A DNA stretch of 64,000 bases from Phytophthora quininea (GCA_011947345.1 JAAVTG010000695.1:89174-153173); one strand, 5' to 3'. Shown: positions 11,667 to 23,906, counted from the first letter of the stretch. Numbers and translations are program-made. The notes: generated by a model from the sequence alone, not told the origin.

Positions 11667-13042
11667 ATGGCGTCCGTCCCGACGGAAGATGAGCGCACGC
11701 AGGTGCTGAACGCCTACAAGGCCAAGGTCATGGAGCACCGCGAGATGGAGAGCAGGTACAGCTTCATCTCTCACAACAATTTCGCTATTGAAAACGCCCT
11801 AGACGCCTCGGAAAAGAGCCTCAAAGTCAAGCGATCTTTTCCCATACTAAATACATATTTTCCTGATGGGTTTACGCTGCTTCCAGAGTCAAGAACATGC
11901 GCGAGAACGTCAAGACGCTCGTCAAGGACTTTAACAAGACGGAGGACGATCTGAAGGCGCTGCAGGTGCGAGGCTACCAGCCACAACCTTCATCTCTGTG
12001 TATCTGACGCTGTTTGTGTTCTCCAGAGTGTTGGCCAGATCATCGGAGAAGTGCTGCGTCAACTGGACGAAGACAGGTTCATTGTCAAGGCGTCCAGCGG
12101 CCCTCGCTACGTCGTGGGCTGCCGTGCCAAAGTGGACAAGAGCAAGCTCAAGTCTGGCACACGTGTGGCGCTGGACATGACGACGCTCACCATCATGCGC
12201 TACCTGCCGCGGGAGGTGGACCCCACAGTGTACCACATGCTGAACGAGGACGCCGGCAACGTGTCCTTCTCCAGCATCGGAGGACTGAACGAGCAGATCC
12301 GTGAGCTTCGCGAAGTCATCGAGCTGCCGCTTACGAACCCGGAGCTCTTCTTCCGCGTCGGTATCAAGCCCCCAAGGGTGTATTGCTGTACGGCCCGCCC
12401 GGAACGGGCAAGACGCTGCTGGCTCGTGCGCTGGCCTGTAATATCAACGCGACGTTCCTGAAGGTTGTGGCCAGCGCCATTGTAGACAAGTACATTGGTG
12501 AGAGTGCGCGTGTGATCCGCGAGATGTTCGGCTACGCCAGAGACCATCAGCCCTGCGTTATCTTCATGGATGAAATCGATGCTATCGGTGGAAGTCGTTA
12601 CTCGGAGGGTACATCTGCCGACCGAGAAATTCAGCGTACGCTGATGGAGCTGCTGAACCAACTTGATGGCTTCGACGCTTTGGGCCAGGTCAAGATGGTC
12701 ATGGCTACGAACAGACCCGATATTCTGGACCCTGCGCTGCTGCGTCCTGGCCGATTGGATCGTAAGATTGAGATCCCGTTGCCCAACGAGGCGTCACGTA
12801 TGGATATCCTCAAGATCCACTCCGGCCCCATCACCAAGAAGGGCGAGATCGACTACGAGTCTATCGTAAAGCTAACAGACGGCTTCAATGGCGCCGATAT
12901 GCGCAATGTATGCACTGAAGCCGGTATGTTTGCTATTCGCGCCGACCGCGAATACGTCGTGGAAGAGGACTTCATGAAGGCTGCGAGAAAACTAGCAGAG
13001 ACGAAGAAGCTCGAGTCCAAGATGGACTACAGCAAGGTCTAA
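11667..13042 (+). CDS. RPT4: 26S proteasome regulatory ATPase RPT4 (PSMC6)
   Basis: AAA+ subunit of the 19S base that unfolds ubiquitinated substrates. Three exons: 11667-11755, 11887-11965 and 12027-13042, with introns of 131 and 61 nt. The N-terminal coiled coil leads into the OB domain and then the AAA module: Walker A GPPGTGKT, Walker B IFMDEID, then [18 protein letters not shown] with the arginine finger. The frame breaks at a C5 run (12369-12373), one base short of the invariant [13 protein letters not shown]. Because this gene is essential and otherwise intact, an assembly error is much more likely than a mutation. Confidence 0.95.
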
Positions 13043-13316
13043 TTGGAGTGCCGTGCTGCAGGTTCGGCGGTGGCGAGCACTTCGTGTTTTCTTGCACAGA
13101 ACACTTCAGGTCGTGTCCAGTATGAAGAACCAACCAGGGCGAGTGAATACGCGAAAATGGGAAATGAACACCGCGGTGGACTGTATCTTGATTCCAATGT
13201 CAAACTGCGTTGCTGTGTTGTGTGTATTCGTGCATGTTTGTCTGATGTGCTGTGTATTTCGAGCAAAATAGTCGGGCTTCGAAGAGACGGTGTTGCAACT
13301 CTTCAAGGTTTCAAGC

Positions 13317-14457
13317 ATGGCGACGGCGGCTGGATCTGGTGTGGAGTGCTGCGAGCTAGTGGGGCTTTTAGGCGATGTGGCGTACCAGCGCTGTAAGATG
13401 TTGCTGCTTCAACTGCGGGAGCTCCACCCGATCTTTGTGTCACCGCTGGAGGGGATGATGGAGGTGGAGTACCTGGAGTATGTGCGGAACCAGCAAGAGA
13501 AGATTCCCAAGAGCAAGTATGCAGAGTTAATGCGAACGACGCATCCGTTTGTGCTGCTTCTGGACTCGTCGAGCAGTATGCTGGATGGAGAGGACGAGCT
13601 ACTGGACTTTGCGATGGAACGCACGCAACTCTCGAAAAACGAGCTGCTAGCTGCTGCAGCATTTGGCGAGGTATTGCCATCCGGCAATAATGAAGACAGC
13701 GACACTGCACGAAAGGAATATATGGACAAGCTACTGCTCGCAGAGGTGACGCTGATGACCAGGGCGGAGGAAGCCGCCCGACAGGCCGTCATTCGCCAAC
13801 GAGAGCTCTCTGGAAGCCAATACGCGTTCCTGGTCTTTCAAGTCGACGGTGTGGCGCTGCCACGAGTGGAGATCGAACTCTTTAGCTCTGTGTGCCCCAA
13901 AACATGCCGGAATTTCCTCGCGTTTTGTCAGAGCAAGGTGCCTGACGTTACCAACGAAACCCGACAATTGGGCTATCAAGGCAACCCTGTGCATCGCGTG
14001 GTGCGTGGCGGGTGGATTCAAGCTGGTGATATAGCTGGCGATGGAAAAGGAGATGGTCCGTGCAGGTCTCTGTATGGACTTGGCTTTCCAGACGAGAGCT
14101 TCGCGATATCACACAACGCTGCAGGCATTCTCGTATGTGCTGCATGTGTCGTTTAACTCGGTGCTTGCTGCTTACCATGTTCTTTTATGCTAGTCCATGG
14201 CGAGCACCGGGCCACACACCAACGGCTCGCAATTCTTCATCACGCTTGCCCCGCATCCATGGCTCGACCGTCGAAAAGGTACGCGCTGCAAGCTGAAGAA
14301 CGAATCTGTCGCTAACATGTCGTGTTCTTGTGGTGATCTAGTGGCATTTGGCCGAGTGGTAAGTGGTTGGCGCACTATCATGACAATCGGCAACCTTGAA
14401 ACTCGCCACGAGCGACCCTGTTTGCCCTGCACCATTGTCGACAGCGGCAGGATTTGA
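13317..14457 (+). CDS. PPIL6-like cyclophilin (peptidyl-prolyl isomerase-like)
   Basis: Cyclophilin-type protein with the long N-terminal extension of PPIL6, a family associated with motile cilia in animals. Exons 13317-14132, 14194-14278 and 14342-14457; introns of 61 and 63 nt. After about 170 N-terminal residues the cyclophilin fold shows [42 protein letters not shown] and VAFGRVVSG. At HRVVRGGW the usual catalytic Arg position is kept, but the domain is divergent, as in PPIL6, so isomerase activity is uncertain. ATG 13317 is chosen since upstream in-frame codons are not ATG. Confidence 0.85.
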
Positions 14458-14529
14458 AACACAACACGCACAATAAATATCGTTTGCTATTACACAGTGT
14501 ACACAACAGAAATACAGCCAAGCAGTCCT

Positions 14530-16049
14530 TCAAACCACAGCGGTTTGGCTCACGGGTGACGCAACAGGCAATGGAGTGACTGGAGCAGAGCTGACTACTG
14601 CATTTGCAGTTGCTAGCGTCGACCCAGTACCGCTGCTGTTTTGAACAAGCTGAAGGTCGTAGCGCAGACGTTTGAGGTCCACAAGCGATCGGACCTTGTG
14701 AAATTCGAGCCCCAGTGCAAGACTCACTTGCTCCTCTTCAAGTCCATCGCCAATTGCCACGAATTCAACGTCTGGCGCCTCGTATTTGGCCATGATCGTC
14801 TCAAAGCACCGATACTTATGAATCTTGGCCGAGCTGTACACACGCTCGATCGGGAAAAACGTGTCCAGTTGGTAGATCAGGCACTTGCAAAGTGCGGGCA
14901 CCAACTGGGTGTTTGTCACCAGCACATTCACGTTCTCCACTTCCCCGTCATCGTTTAGATCTTCATTGCTTTCCACAGTGTCATGCGATGAATCTTGCTC
15001 CTCGTCTGAAGTTCCAGCTGATTGGTGCTGCGTAATAAGCTCCAGAACTTGTCGCGCCTCGAGCAGCCAGCCAGTGGAGAACGAATCAATCGCTGACACC
15101 AGCGCTCGACGAATGGCAAACCATTCACTGTCTGTATCATGCAAGAAATCAACGTCGCCTCGGCGCTCGTAGATCTCTCGAATACGTTCGTATCTCTCTC
15201 TTAGTTCTTGTTGGGGTTGGTCCAAGTCATCCCCAGCGCCCACATGACCGATATGGTCCACGTCTGCGTCATGCAGGTCACTAAAGAAGAAGTGTCTCTC
15301 CAACATCGCCAACAAGAAGGTCATCATTTGTTCTCCAAGTGCCACACCAGGCGCCACCTCTTTGCCGTGGGTTTGAGCGAAGGTGCCTGTATACAACGAC
15401 GCAAAGAGCACGAGAGTCTCATCCAAGTCCCAGATGAACACACGTCTCCTCTTCTTTTGTGCAGCGTCTTCTCCCTCTTCATTTCATCAACAGCAGTCTC
15501 CGTCTCCTCACACTGGTCTTGCTGCTTACCTTCTTCTTCTTTCCCATCAGACCCCGACTTTTGTCTCTTCAACGGCCTCGCCCCGACGTTCTCGTTACTT
15601 CCTTGGCCCTCTCTCTTCCCACTGCACAGCAGCGTGGCTGTGCTCTTCTCCAGACCGTCTCCTCTCTCCTGGTGGTCGGTACAGGGCTTGACGGCCGCTT
15701 CCAGTCTCTTGGACGGCAGCAGGGCCAAGAGGAACGCCAGGACGGCCGCCCACAGACGCGCTCGCCATCGCAGCTGCTGGCGCTGTCTCTGCAGCGCCTC
15801 CACCCACTGCAGCGTCAGCAGGAGCGTCACAGCCCCGCAGAGGCTCACCCCCACCACAGGAAGCAGCACCAGCTTGGCCACGGCAGCGCCCAGACGCGAC
15901 TGCAGCGTCGTCATGTCCACGGAGGTCGTGCGCAGGCCGCTTGGGATCGCAGAGTGAGCCGCGGCAGCCAGGGGCAGCGGCTGCAGCGCCAGCAGTGCCG
16001 CGTCACGGGCAGCGATCGCCACGCGCGAAGAAGAGGCGGCGACGGCCAT
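14530..16049 (-). CDS. Eyes absent (EYA) HAD-family phosphatase with N-terminal hydrophobic segments
   Basis: Asp-based protein phosphatase of the EYA family. Two exons, 16049-15530 and 15476-14530, joined by a 53-nt intron that restores frame (EEEEGEDAAQKKRRRVFIWD). The C-terminal domain starts with VFIWDLDETLVLFASL, giving the nucleophile/acid pair DLDE, followed by the EYA-specific YTGTFAQTHGKE; a later EFVAIGDGLEEE supplies the acidic HAD motif. Unlike animal EYA, the N-terminus has two hydrophobic stretches (residues about 54-83 and 98-112), then a charged linker with a basic PLKRQK. It could be membrane-anchored. The catalytic family is secure; topology is inferred. Confidence 0.85.
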
Positions 16050-16447
16050 GCCAACCCCGCGTCCGATTGAGATCTGGCCGCGAAGACAGGCCTCGAGGCG
16101 GGGGCGTTTCGATGTGCTAACATGACAACCCAAACGTCACTGAACAGCCAAGAAATAGTCAGTGTTGTGAAAATATCGGTTTAGTGACAGTACACATTTT
16201 GCTTCGAGAGATGACATCACGGCAATTGCTGAGACTTTTGCGCTTGGTTGATCAGCTTGATCAAGTTGTTGTCGACGGCATGAGGAATAGTACACGATGC
16301 TCCCGTAGCACTGCGAGGATACGTGTTCCTGAAGACGTTTTCTGAAGGATGTTCCTGCTTGGCTGTCAAGAAATGGGTGGCTGCCAGCTACTCGTGAATC
16401 TGGATAAGACAGCAGCACGACGTCAGGATGAGCAAGATCCGCACGAG
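16050..16447. other. Intergenic spacer, EYA promoter and RNASEH2C 3' flank
   Basis: About 400 bp between the EYA start codon and the stop codon of RNase H2C. An open frame on the minus strand runs through it (16502-16137) but overlaps the proven RNase H2C terminal exon in another frame and has no recognisable domain. Confidence 0.5.
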
Positions 16448-17146
16448 TCAATTTGCTAGTAGCAAAGAGACCAACGTTACCGCAGCGGACAAGTCGCGCC
16501 ATTGCCGGAGCACCACCGGCAGCTGCTGCGTCTCGCTCGTGGTGTGGCTGGGCACGTCCCTAGCCAAAGCAAAGCAATACAGTCAGCTCCATTGCAAAAA
16601 TGCCAACCAGCGCCGTGACAGCATCGCCTCCTTGAAGCAACCGTCCTGCAGCGACATGTCCTAGCAGATGAAGATCCTTTCAAAGAGTACACTGTACCTA
16701 CCACCACGTGAGCTCGTCGAAGTGGTCTTCCACCTCCCAGACGCGACCTTCGTCGTCCGGATGCCGCATGCCGCTGTCCTCCAGCACCAAACCTGCAGCG
16801 AAAGCAGTCAGCCCTGGCAATAGTCGTGACCCTGCCGATGTTCTACCATACCCGTGTAGCCCAACGGCTCTAGCTGCAGCTTCTCGCCCTGCAATTGGAT
16901 GCCTCGGAACTCTGCATGCAGCGTCTTGTCCTGATGCTCGTCCTGCTTCTTCTCGTCCTGCTGCTCCGACCCAGAGCCGTGGTCGGTGCTATTGCTGTTG
17001 ACGTCGCCGCTCTCTGGGTGGAAGTAGGTTTTCACCGACGCCTTGCCGTCCAGGTGGATGTGGCACGGCAGCGAGTGCACGCGCTCTTGGGGCGGCGGCA
17101 GCGGGCAGCGCGTCAGACACACACGGACGACGTCTTGATCCGACAT
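16448..17146 (-). CDS. RNASEH2C: Ribonuclease H2 subunit C
   Basis: Non-catalytic subunit of RNase H2, which removes ribonucleotides from DNA; it binds subunit B. Exons 17146-16852, 16792-16702 and 16559-16448; introns of 59 and 142 nt. N-terminal VHSLPCHIHLDG and SVKTYFHPE are followed by the signature LHAEFRGIQLQGEKLQL and EPLGYTG, then WEVEDHFDELTWWDVPS, matching the family order FRGR-L-G-E ... W-V ... W. The third exon (WRDLSAAV near its end) was found by splice joining; without it the frame would stop right after TWW. ATG 17146 is chosen because it opens the conserved region; an in-frame extension exists to 17248. Confidence 0.8.
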
Positions 17147-17339
17147 AGCTTTTCGCTTCTTTCCCGCCAAAAAATGGCTACACTGGACTGCAGTATACAA
17201 AAGCCAAGTCCACAATTCTTGTCCTTTTGATCGCAAAACGATGGACACGGTTGGTGTCGTGTTGCTCTCGCTGCATGCATGGATTGTGCTAATGCCGCCT
17301 TGTTCTCTATGCTTTGTGGACGTTTAGACTGCCGCTCCC

Positions 17340-18047
17340 ATGAAGCACTCGCGCGATGAGGCCAGCGCGCTGCTGGGCGAGAAGATGCTGCAAGGCTGGA
17401 CCATGTTGGGCATCAGCTGCCCCGTGGAGGACTGCTACACGCCGCTGATGCGCAACAAACAGGGCAAGGTGCTGAAGAAATGGACCGCAATATATGGGTC
17501 AAAAACTGATGGATTGCATATGGAGATAGATGTTCTGCGTGCGTTGTGACCAGTACGTGGTGACCGAGGAAGAGGCCAAGAAGCAGCAAGAGGAGGAAGA
17601 AGCGAATGCAATTGACGAGGCTGAAGAGGAGGAGCGCAAGCGCAGGATCGAGCAGCAGTTCCGTCTCGAGGAACAGGCCAAGCAGGCGAGAGAGATGCAG
17701 GAGCTCGAGATGGCACAGACTTCAAGAGCAACGGCACCGAAGCGCAGGATCGAGAACACGGTTGCCAACGGATCTACGGACGATGCAGATGTGAACGCCC
17801 TTCGACGTCAGACACTCGCTGCGCTTTATAAGGTGGAACACCCGCGGTTTTTCTGAGTTAGGGGCTTAGTTGTCCACCCACCGATTGATTACCTTCACGA
17901 AAATACTAACGCTATAGCTTGTTGTACTCGCAGAAAATGGGAGCACTGACCGACTCGCTCTCGCCCAACGACCACAGCGAGCGCCTTGCGTCCGTTGCGA
18001 AAGCTGTTCGTGAAATTGCTGAGGCGGCTCAACTGCTTCAGCAATAG
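17340..18047 (+). CDS. ZNRD2: ZNRD2 / SSSCA1 (p27 autoantigen) zinc-ribbon protein
   Basis: Small zinc-ribbon protein of the Sjogren/scleroderma autoantigen 1 family. Exons 17340-17468, 17530-17832 and 17934-18047; introns of 61 and 101 nt, the second with a clear actaac branch site. The N-terminal LLGEKMLQGWTMLGISC is the family hallmark, and C-P-x4-C ... C-x2-C (CPVEDC and CVRC) provides the zinc ligands, split by the first intron. The middle is a Glu/Arg/Lys-rich helix, and the C-terminus (REIAEAAQLLQQ) is a short helix typical of the family. It faces the RNase H2C gene divergently (about 190 bp) and is convergent with the sugar transporter (80 bp). Confidence 0.85.
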
Positions 18048-18126
18048 GTAATGCGGCTAGGCTGCACAAAGCAATTCCTTTGGTGTTGTTAAGTTCACGT
18101 CAGTGAAGCTCTTCTTCAGACCGGAG

Positions 18127-19848
18127 TTATAGATCGGTTGTTTGGCGTGGAACGCCGTACTCCTCGTCTAAGAGACCCTTTTGGTCGGCAGCAAGCTTCG
18201 CGGGTGCCGTCTTGATGTGCGATGTTTCCTCCACGACGCCGTAGATATGCGAGGGATAGCGCTGCAACACCACTGAAGATGACAAAATCGCCAACACTCA
18301 TTAGCTCGTGTATCCGCTCTTCGGTAAATGTCATCGAAAAATACCTGAGAATGAAATACAGTTTGGCGATGCCATTCTTCTCGGGATTCGGACCACGCCC
18401 TAAAAGCTGATGGCAGATAGAGTGTAGACAGCGATGAGGATGTTGCATATGTAGCTGACGCCCATGTAGAATGCGAACGCCCGTGACCGAATGTGTACTG
18501 GAGTAATGTCCCCAAGTATGACCCTGCACAAGACAACAACGTTATAGCGTGCATTACACAGCAAATTTGCCAAGGCCAGACGTACCACACGACAGCGCCG
18601 AGACCAACCGCAAAACCGCTGACAAACACCAACACTGAAAGTACTGCAAGCATATCCTGAAGCTCCAGGTTGTCGTTGAGGTACAACAGCGAAAAGCTGA
18701 GTACTAGCAACGATATGATCATCAGCGCAGTGCCAACGATCAAGAGCGGTCGTCGGCCGTACGAGTCGACAAAGCGGACCGATATAATGGTGACGCCGAC
18801 GTTCGTAAAGCACACGATGGCCGTAGCGAAAACGGGTTGGACACGCCGGCAAAATGGAAGATCTTGGCGGAGTAGAGCATCACAGTGTTGATGCCTGTCA
18901 TTGCCTGGAAGAACACGAGTATGGTGCACGACACTACCACCTTCTTGTGGGCGAGCAAGTGCGACCAGGTCACGTGCGGCTCGTGCTGGCGATGCTCCAT
19001 GACGCGAGCGATTTCTTGCACTTCCGTCTCTACAGCTTGTTTGTTGCCATCCGGGCGTAAATACAACAGGGTCGCACGACACGCATCGCGCCCGTGATTC
19101 TTCATGAGCCACCAGGGACTCTCCGGGATCAATGCCGCCACTAAGCACTGCAATAACGGAGGCAAGATCATAAACCCGTTGAGGTATCTCCACCCCGACG
19201 GGACATTAGAGATGATGAAGAACCCCAACACGGCAGACGCCAGCATGCCAATGGTCAGCGAGAGCTGATGGAACGCCGTGATCTCTCCTCGAGCGGCTGC
19301 AGGTGAGATTTCGGTCAATAGAATTGGCACCGTATTGGTGACGACCCCGAGGCCAGTCCGATGATCAACCTGCCGGCGTAAAGCTCCTTCTTGGACGTCG
19401 CGAGCGCGCAGACTGCGCTGCCCGCCACATACAGCACGTTGTTGACCAGGATGGCCTTCTTCTGGCCGACCTGGGCCCCCACGTTGCCCGTCGTGACGGC
19501 CGTGAACACGCAACCGATCACGACCAGCGCCGTGGCCCGCTCCTGCTCCTCCGTGCTGAGGTTAATGTCCACCAGGATGGATCCCACGGCGTCCGGCACG
19601 ATGCAGACGTTGAGCACGGACATGCTGAAGCCCCACATGAAGGACGAGATGGAGATGAGCCAGGCCGCCAGCCGCAGCTTCCCCGTGCGGCCGCATCCCA
19701 TGGTTGTGGGTGGGTGGCGCCCGGTCTCGGCGTCGTTGGACTTGACAGAGGCGGCGGACGTGTCTCCGACGCGCTGGCGCTGACGACGAGGCGGTTCGGG
19801 CTCCAGTTTGGGCAGCAGCTTCTCGGTCACGTCGACGTGAGCCTCCAT
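18127..19848 (-). CDS. Sugar transporter (GLUT/MFS), multiple frame breaks
   Basis: Twelve-TM hexose-type transporter. Family motifs: YAGRLIIGLASG with the ISPAAARGE loop, PSGWRYLNGF, PESPWWLMKNHGR, FFQAMTGINTVMLYS, DSYGRRPLL, then GDITPVHIRSRAFAF and a cytosolic tail GVVEETSH. There is one intron near 18535-18590 and another close to 18285-18350. At least four single-base breaks must be repaired: C4 at 19345-19348, G3 at 18834-18836, A4 at 18402-18405 and G3 near 18253. All are homopolymers and the protein between them is well conserved, so assembly error is favoured, but this is the most damaged of the housekeeping genes and recent pseudogenisation cannot be excluded. Confidence 0.75.
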
Positions 19849-21452
19849 GCAGCAATGTGAGGGCGAACAAGGTGTTGAAGCGCTTCAATGAAAAGATCCG
19901 ATTAAATTCTGAAACTGCGACGAGTTGTTTGGAGACGACTTTTCAGTGTGCACCACACATTGTGGTGGTCCGCCCCTCGTTCAGTTCTGCATAAAATTGA
20001 GGGGCGAATAAGATTTGCCCCGTATCCAAAAAAAAAATCGATGCAAAATCGTCGGTGGTCGTCACAACTCTGACGGCGGGATTTGGGAGGTCCAGGGTGC
20101 AAGTCGCTGCGGAAGTTGCTATTGCTGCAGGGCAATGGGATACTGCGGGGACCGCCGCTCGGGCGTTGCAGGTCACTCATCGTCGTTGGTGTGACAACAT
20201 CGCCGTTCAACGCGAGCGTCGCTCTCGCCAGCAGGCCGCGTGTCTTTGTGAGCTTCAGGTTTTGGTCCGATCGCCACACAAAAAGACTGCCAACTTGTTG
20301 TCGACGAGCGTCTGCTCTGCTGGGAGAACACCCCAGCAGATCTGTGCGGCGCTGGTGATCAACTGGATGATAGCCGTCCACGCGATCCCAGTGCTTCGGC
20401 TGGCTAGTATATCCCGCCGGGCGTGTTTTAATCTCTCCATGCTTTTCGCTGCGACGGCTGTGCGGAGATATGAAGCCGCTCCCGGCGGTGAGCGCCGCCG
20501 TGGCGACAGCGACCAGAATGCCTCTGGATCCCCCACAACCAGTGTCGTCACCACCGCCGCAGTCTTGACGAGACACCGCGGGAGGAATCCGCATGTTCCC
20601 TGCTGGGCGCAATTCCTCCACCAGCCATCTTCACGATCCAAAACACTGCACTAGCGATATGAAACAGCAACAATTTTGCGCCGATACACCTGGAAGTTAT
20701 CGCCGATAAGGAAGGGCTCCAACAAAATAGCACGGTGCTGCTGCTGGCAAGCTACCAACTTGCGTCTCCGCAATTGAACATGCGACTTGCACTGCCGGCT
20801 GGACGATCGAGCGCACCCGGCGGTAATGGCCATGCTGCTTGGGGGAAACTGCGACTGGCCGGAGCAGGCCGGTGCGCCATCCGAATTGGTCCAATGGCTC
20901 CGTCCCAGGAAGGAAACCGCGACTGCCGGCTTTTACCGCCTTTCGTCTTTGGAGCACCGTCGGCAGGAACTTGCACGCCCCGACACCCCGCTGCTCATGG
21001 GCGGTGGCGGTCGAGTTGAAGCGGGACCAAATTTGAGTCGCAGCAACCCATCGCATCAAATCCTCCTCGGTCCGTTTCTTTGTGCTCCCTCTCAATGATC
21101 CCCCTGTCGCCCGCATGACATACAAACATCAAGTCAGACGCTGCCCTAGCCGCGGCCGTCTGACTCCTCGACGCGCAGTTTGTGTCGGCAACACCGTTTA
21201 GACGCACTCAATTCCCACTCGCAGCCAATCAGCGCGCGGCAGCTGGACTCAAATCGCAAAAACCGACCGTCCGAACCCCTAGCCCGTTTTACCTAATTCC
21301 GCGCTGCTTGCTGGCCTTGCAATTCGCGGAAGAAAAGCCCCCAACTGCGCAGCCCCTCACAATACAAAGCGCTTGAGTAGAGGAGAAGCGAAGCAGGAAA
21401 CAGCAGAAAGCAGCAGCGATTTAGCGCAGGAGACGAAGAGAGCCCCTTGAGA
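19849..21452. other. 1.6-kb GC-rich region, no recognised gene
   Basis: Many overlapping open frames on both strands (for example plus 20055-20654, minus 20621-19902 and minus 21125-20697), which at this GC content mostly reflects scarce stop codons. None shows a domain I know. The minus frame 20176-19943 has a plausible coding texture (FASIFFLDTGQILFAPQFY) but lacks a partner. The right part should contain the promoter and 5' UTR of the zinc-finger gene. Confidence 0.45.
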
Positions 21453-22705
21453 ATGTGCCGGCCGATCGAGTCACGCGATTCTCTGGGCGCCATGGGCCCG
21501 GCAGCCGTCGCGCTGTTCGCGGGCTACCAACCCACCGCCAGCAAGCCCATGATGAGCCAGCAAGCCAAGCCCGGCAGCGGCCGCGCGCCCGCGTGGTCCA
21601 CGTCCACCGACGGCCTGGGCTTCTCGGCCGACGGCATGAACATGCTTAGCATGGCGGCGCCGCCCCGGCGCTGCCCTTCGTGAGCTTCCCCAAGGCCGCC
21701 CCGGCCATGCCAGCCATGCCCTGGACGACGACGACCCCCAACACGGACCTGATGGGCCTCAGCCTGCCCACCGAGCAGTTCGTCGCCGCCGAGAGCGAGG
21801 TCAAGCCCGAGGTCAGCGCCGTGGCGCAGCCCAACTTTGAGGCGCAGGAGCTGGAGGAGCTGCTGGACTTTTCGATGCCCAGCGACCTGGACAGCCTTGA
21901 CAAGGACAAACCCGACCTGGTGAACCTGGACGACGGCTTCGACGGCACGGAGATGTCCATCCTGTACAGCTTCCTGGTGGACGCCCCCGAGGACAAGAAG
22001 AAGACGCCCGAGCTGGACGACGGCATCCTCAACCTGAACGTGTTGGCGGGCACTCCTATTGAGGGCCTGATGGACTCTCTGGAGGGACTCACGGACACGG
22101 AGCTTATGATGACCCCACAGCAGGTCCAGCAGCCGCACGCGACGGCCCCAAAGATGAAGGCTGGCGAGGTTAAGAGCCGTCGCCTGTGCAAGAGCGAGGG
22201 GTGCTACAAGCGCTCGCGTTCGAACGGCCTGTGTATCTCGCACGGCGGCGGTCGCCGCTGCGCCGTCGAGGGCTGCGACAAGAGCTCGCAGGGCGGCAAC
22301 CTGTGCATCCGCCACGGCGGCGGCAAGCGCTGCAGTCACGAGGGCTGCGACAAGGCCGCTCAGTCCAACTTCCTGTGCAAGGCCCATGGCGGCGGCCCGC
22401 GCTGCCAGTTCGCTGGCTGCACGCGCAGCTCGCAGGGCGGCGGTTTCTGCCGATCGCACGGCGGAGGCAAGCGCTGCATGTTCGACGGCTGCGACAAGGG
22501 CACTCAGCGCGGTGACTACTGCGCACTGCACGGCGGCTCGCGTCTGTGCGAGGTGCCAGGCTGCATGCGCAACGACCGCGGTGGAGGTCTGTGCGCTACC
22601 CATGGCGGCGGCAAGCGCTGCACCATGGAGGGCTGCAACAAGCCATGCCGGCGCAAAGGCCTGTGCTCTGCACACCTTCGCCAGGCAGAGGCTGCCACCA
22701 AGTAA
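21453..22705 (+). CDS. Tandem CX4CX9CX2H zinc-finger protein ('WRKY19-like')
   Basis: Protein with an acidic N-terminal half (ELEELLDFSMPSDLDSLD and similar, resembling an activation region) and a C-terminal array of seven repeats of about 24-25 residues between 22180 and 22690. Each repeat is C-x4-C-x9-C-x2-H followed by GGG (for example CAVEGCDKSSQGGNLCIRHG). Such proteins are common in oomycetes and usually labelled WRKY19-like, although they lack a WRKY domain; a nucleic-acid-binding role is inferred. The frame breaks at a C4 run (21663-21666); one more C joins the N-terminus (MAAPPPALPFVSFPK). First ATG 21453; ATG 21492 has the better context. No intron. Confidence 0.75.
22180..22690 (+). 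repeat. Seven tandem ~75-bp repeats encoding zinc fingers
   Basis: In-frame minisatellite-like coding repeat; each unit encodes one CX4CX9CX2H finger ending in HGGG. Its complement also stays open for long distances, creating a spurious Ala/Leu/Val-rich frame on the minus strand. Confidence 0.85.
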
Positions 22706-23906
22706 AGGAGGGGTCGACCAATGGAAGTCGTGAAACCCTTCGCCGACGTGTGTGACGAGACGATGACGACGACGGTGAAGGTGGAGCGATGACAACGGGC
22801 GACTACCGGAGGAGGAAGAAGGACGGGGGTGGGGTGGAGTTTGGAAAGCTGAGGGAGGAGAGAAACCGGAGGAAAACAAGATGACGGGTCTGGTGGTGTT
22901 TTTTGCAGTCCTTTGCTGCTGCTTGGGTCCATCGGGAATCAATACCAGCGGCGCTTTGGTTGGTGACCGATGGGTGTGGGCGGTTGGCCGAGACTCGTAG
23001 CGCGTGGACTCGCTGCGGAGAGGCTCTTCGGCCGACGGCAGCAGGGGAGGCTCTGCATTTTTCATGTGGTGTTTGATTGGCGCTGCGGGCGACGGCGGGA
23101 GGTCAAGAATCATCGGGTGGAGAGTCCAGTGGCCGTCCAGACGGATTCAAGCGAGGTCGCCACTCGAGTTAGTGCTTTGGTTTTTCGTTGGCGGTGTGGT
23201 GGTGCCGCCGGCCCATCAGCTCTGTTTTATTTACAGGGAGGAGATGTAGGACTAATGCCATTTTGACCTAGCAGCAAAGGTGGTTGTTGGTGTTCAAGTC
23301 TCATCATATACAGTAGCAAGTTGCTTTTAGTTTAGTGTCTTGGTCGTTCGGTGGTGCATCGTGCGCGTGGAGCACAAGCACCAGCACCCTCGGTACGCTC
23401 AAACGTTCTGGCCGCGCTTGCTGACTCAATGCTCGTTTGCTGGCTTATCGTCTGCCAAGCAGTTTTCGCTGGAAAACCGAAGAGTTGAAGTTCGAGTCAT
23501 GCATGGAGCGCGATTGCTCTTAGTGAAATCAAGTGTAATTTCGCGAAACGGCCGTGATGGGTGTGCAGCAAGCGCAAGCTGCGATCTCGTAGAACGTCGG
23601 CAGCGACTGGCCAGCAGCGCCCGTCGGAAAGTGCACTGGTTGGAATGCGCCCCAGTCAGTGAGGCGCTCGACAGGCCAAGCGATTGCGAGGCAGCGCTAG
23701 ACGCTGGACAACTACCAACTGCCACGCTGGAAACACGCTCTCTACGAGTCGAAAATTTGTATCGGTTTTCTAATTTAGAATCTCGTGATCTTTGTGTGGA
23801 CCACATATTATAGTCCCATGGAGCCAATACAAAACCCAAGTACAGTTGAACTGTTATGATTGCTTCAAATTCAGGGTCAATTGGTGTACAATCCACCACG
23901 CTGGCC
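22706..23906. other. 1.2-kb intergenic region
   Basis: Between the zinc-finger gene and CCDC12. Open frames on both strands (plus 23340-23813 is the longest) have no recognisable features. It probably holds a long 3' UTR and the CCDC12 promoter. Confidence 0.45.

Noticed and set aside
16137..16502. Separate minus-strand gene downstream of RNase H2C
   Set aside because: It overlaps the third exon of RNase H2C in another frame and shows no domain.
21524..23113. Long Ala/Leu/Val-rich minus-strand protein
   Set aside because: Antisense shadow of the zinc-finger repeats; periodicity copies the finger array.
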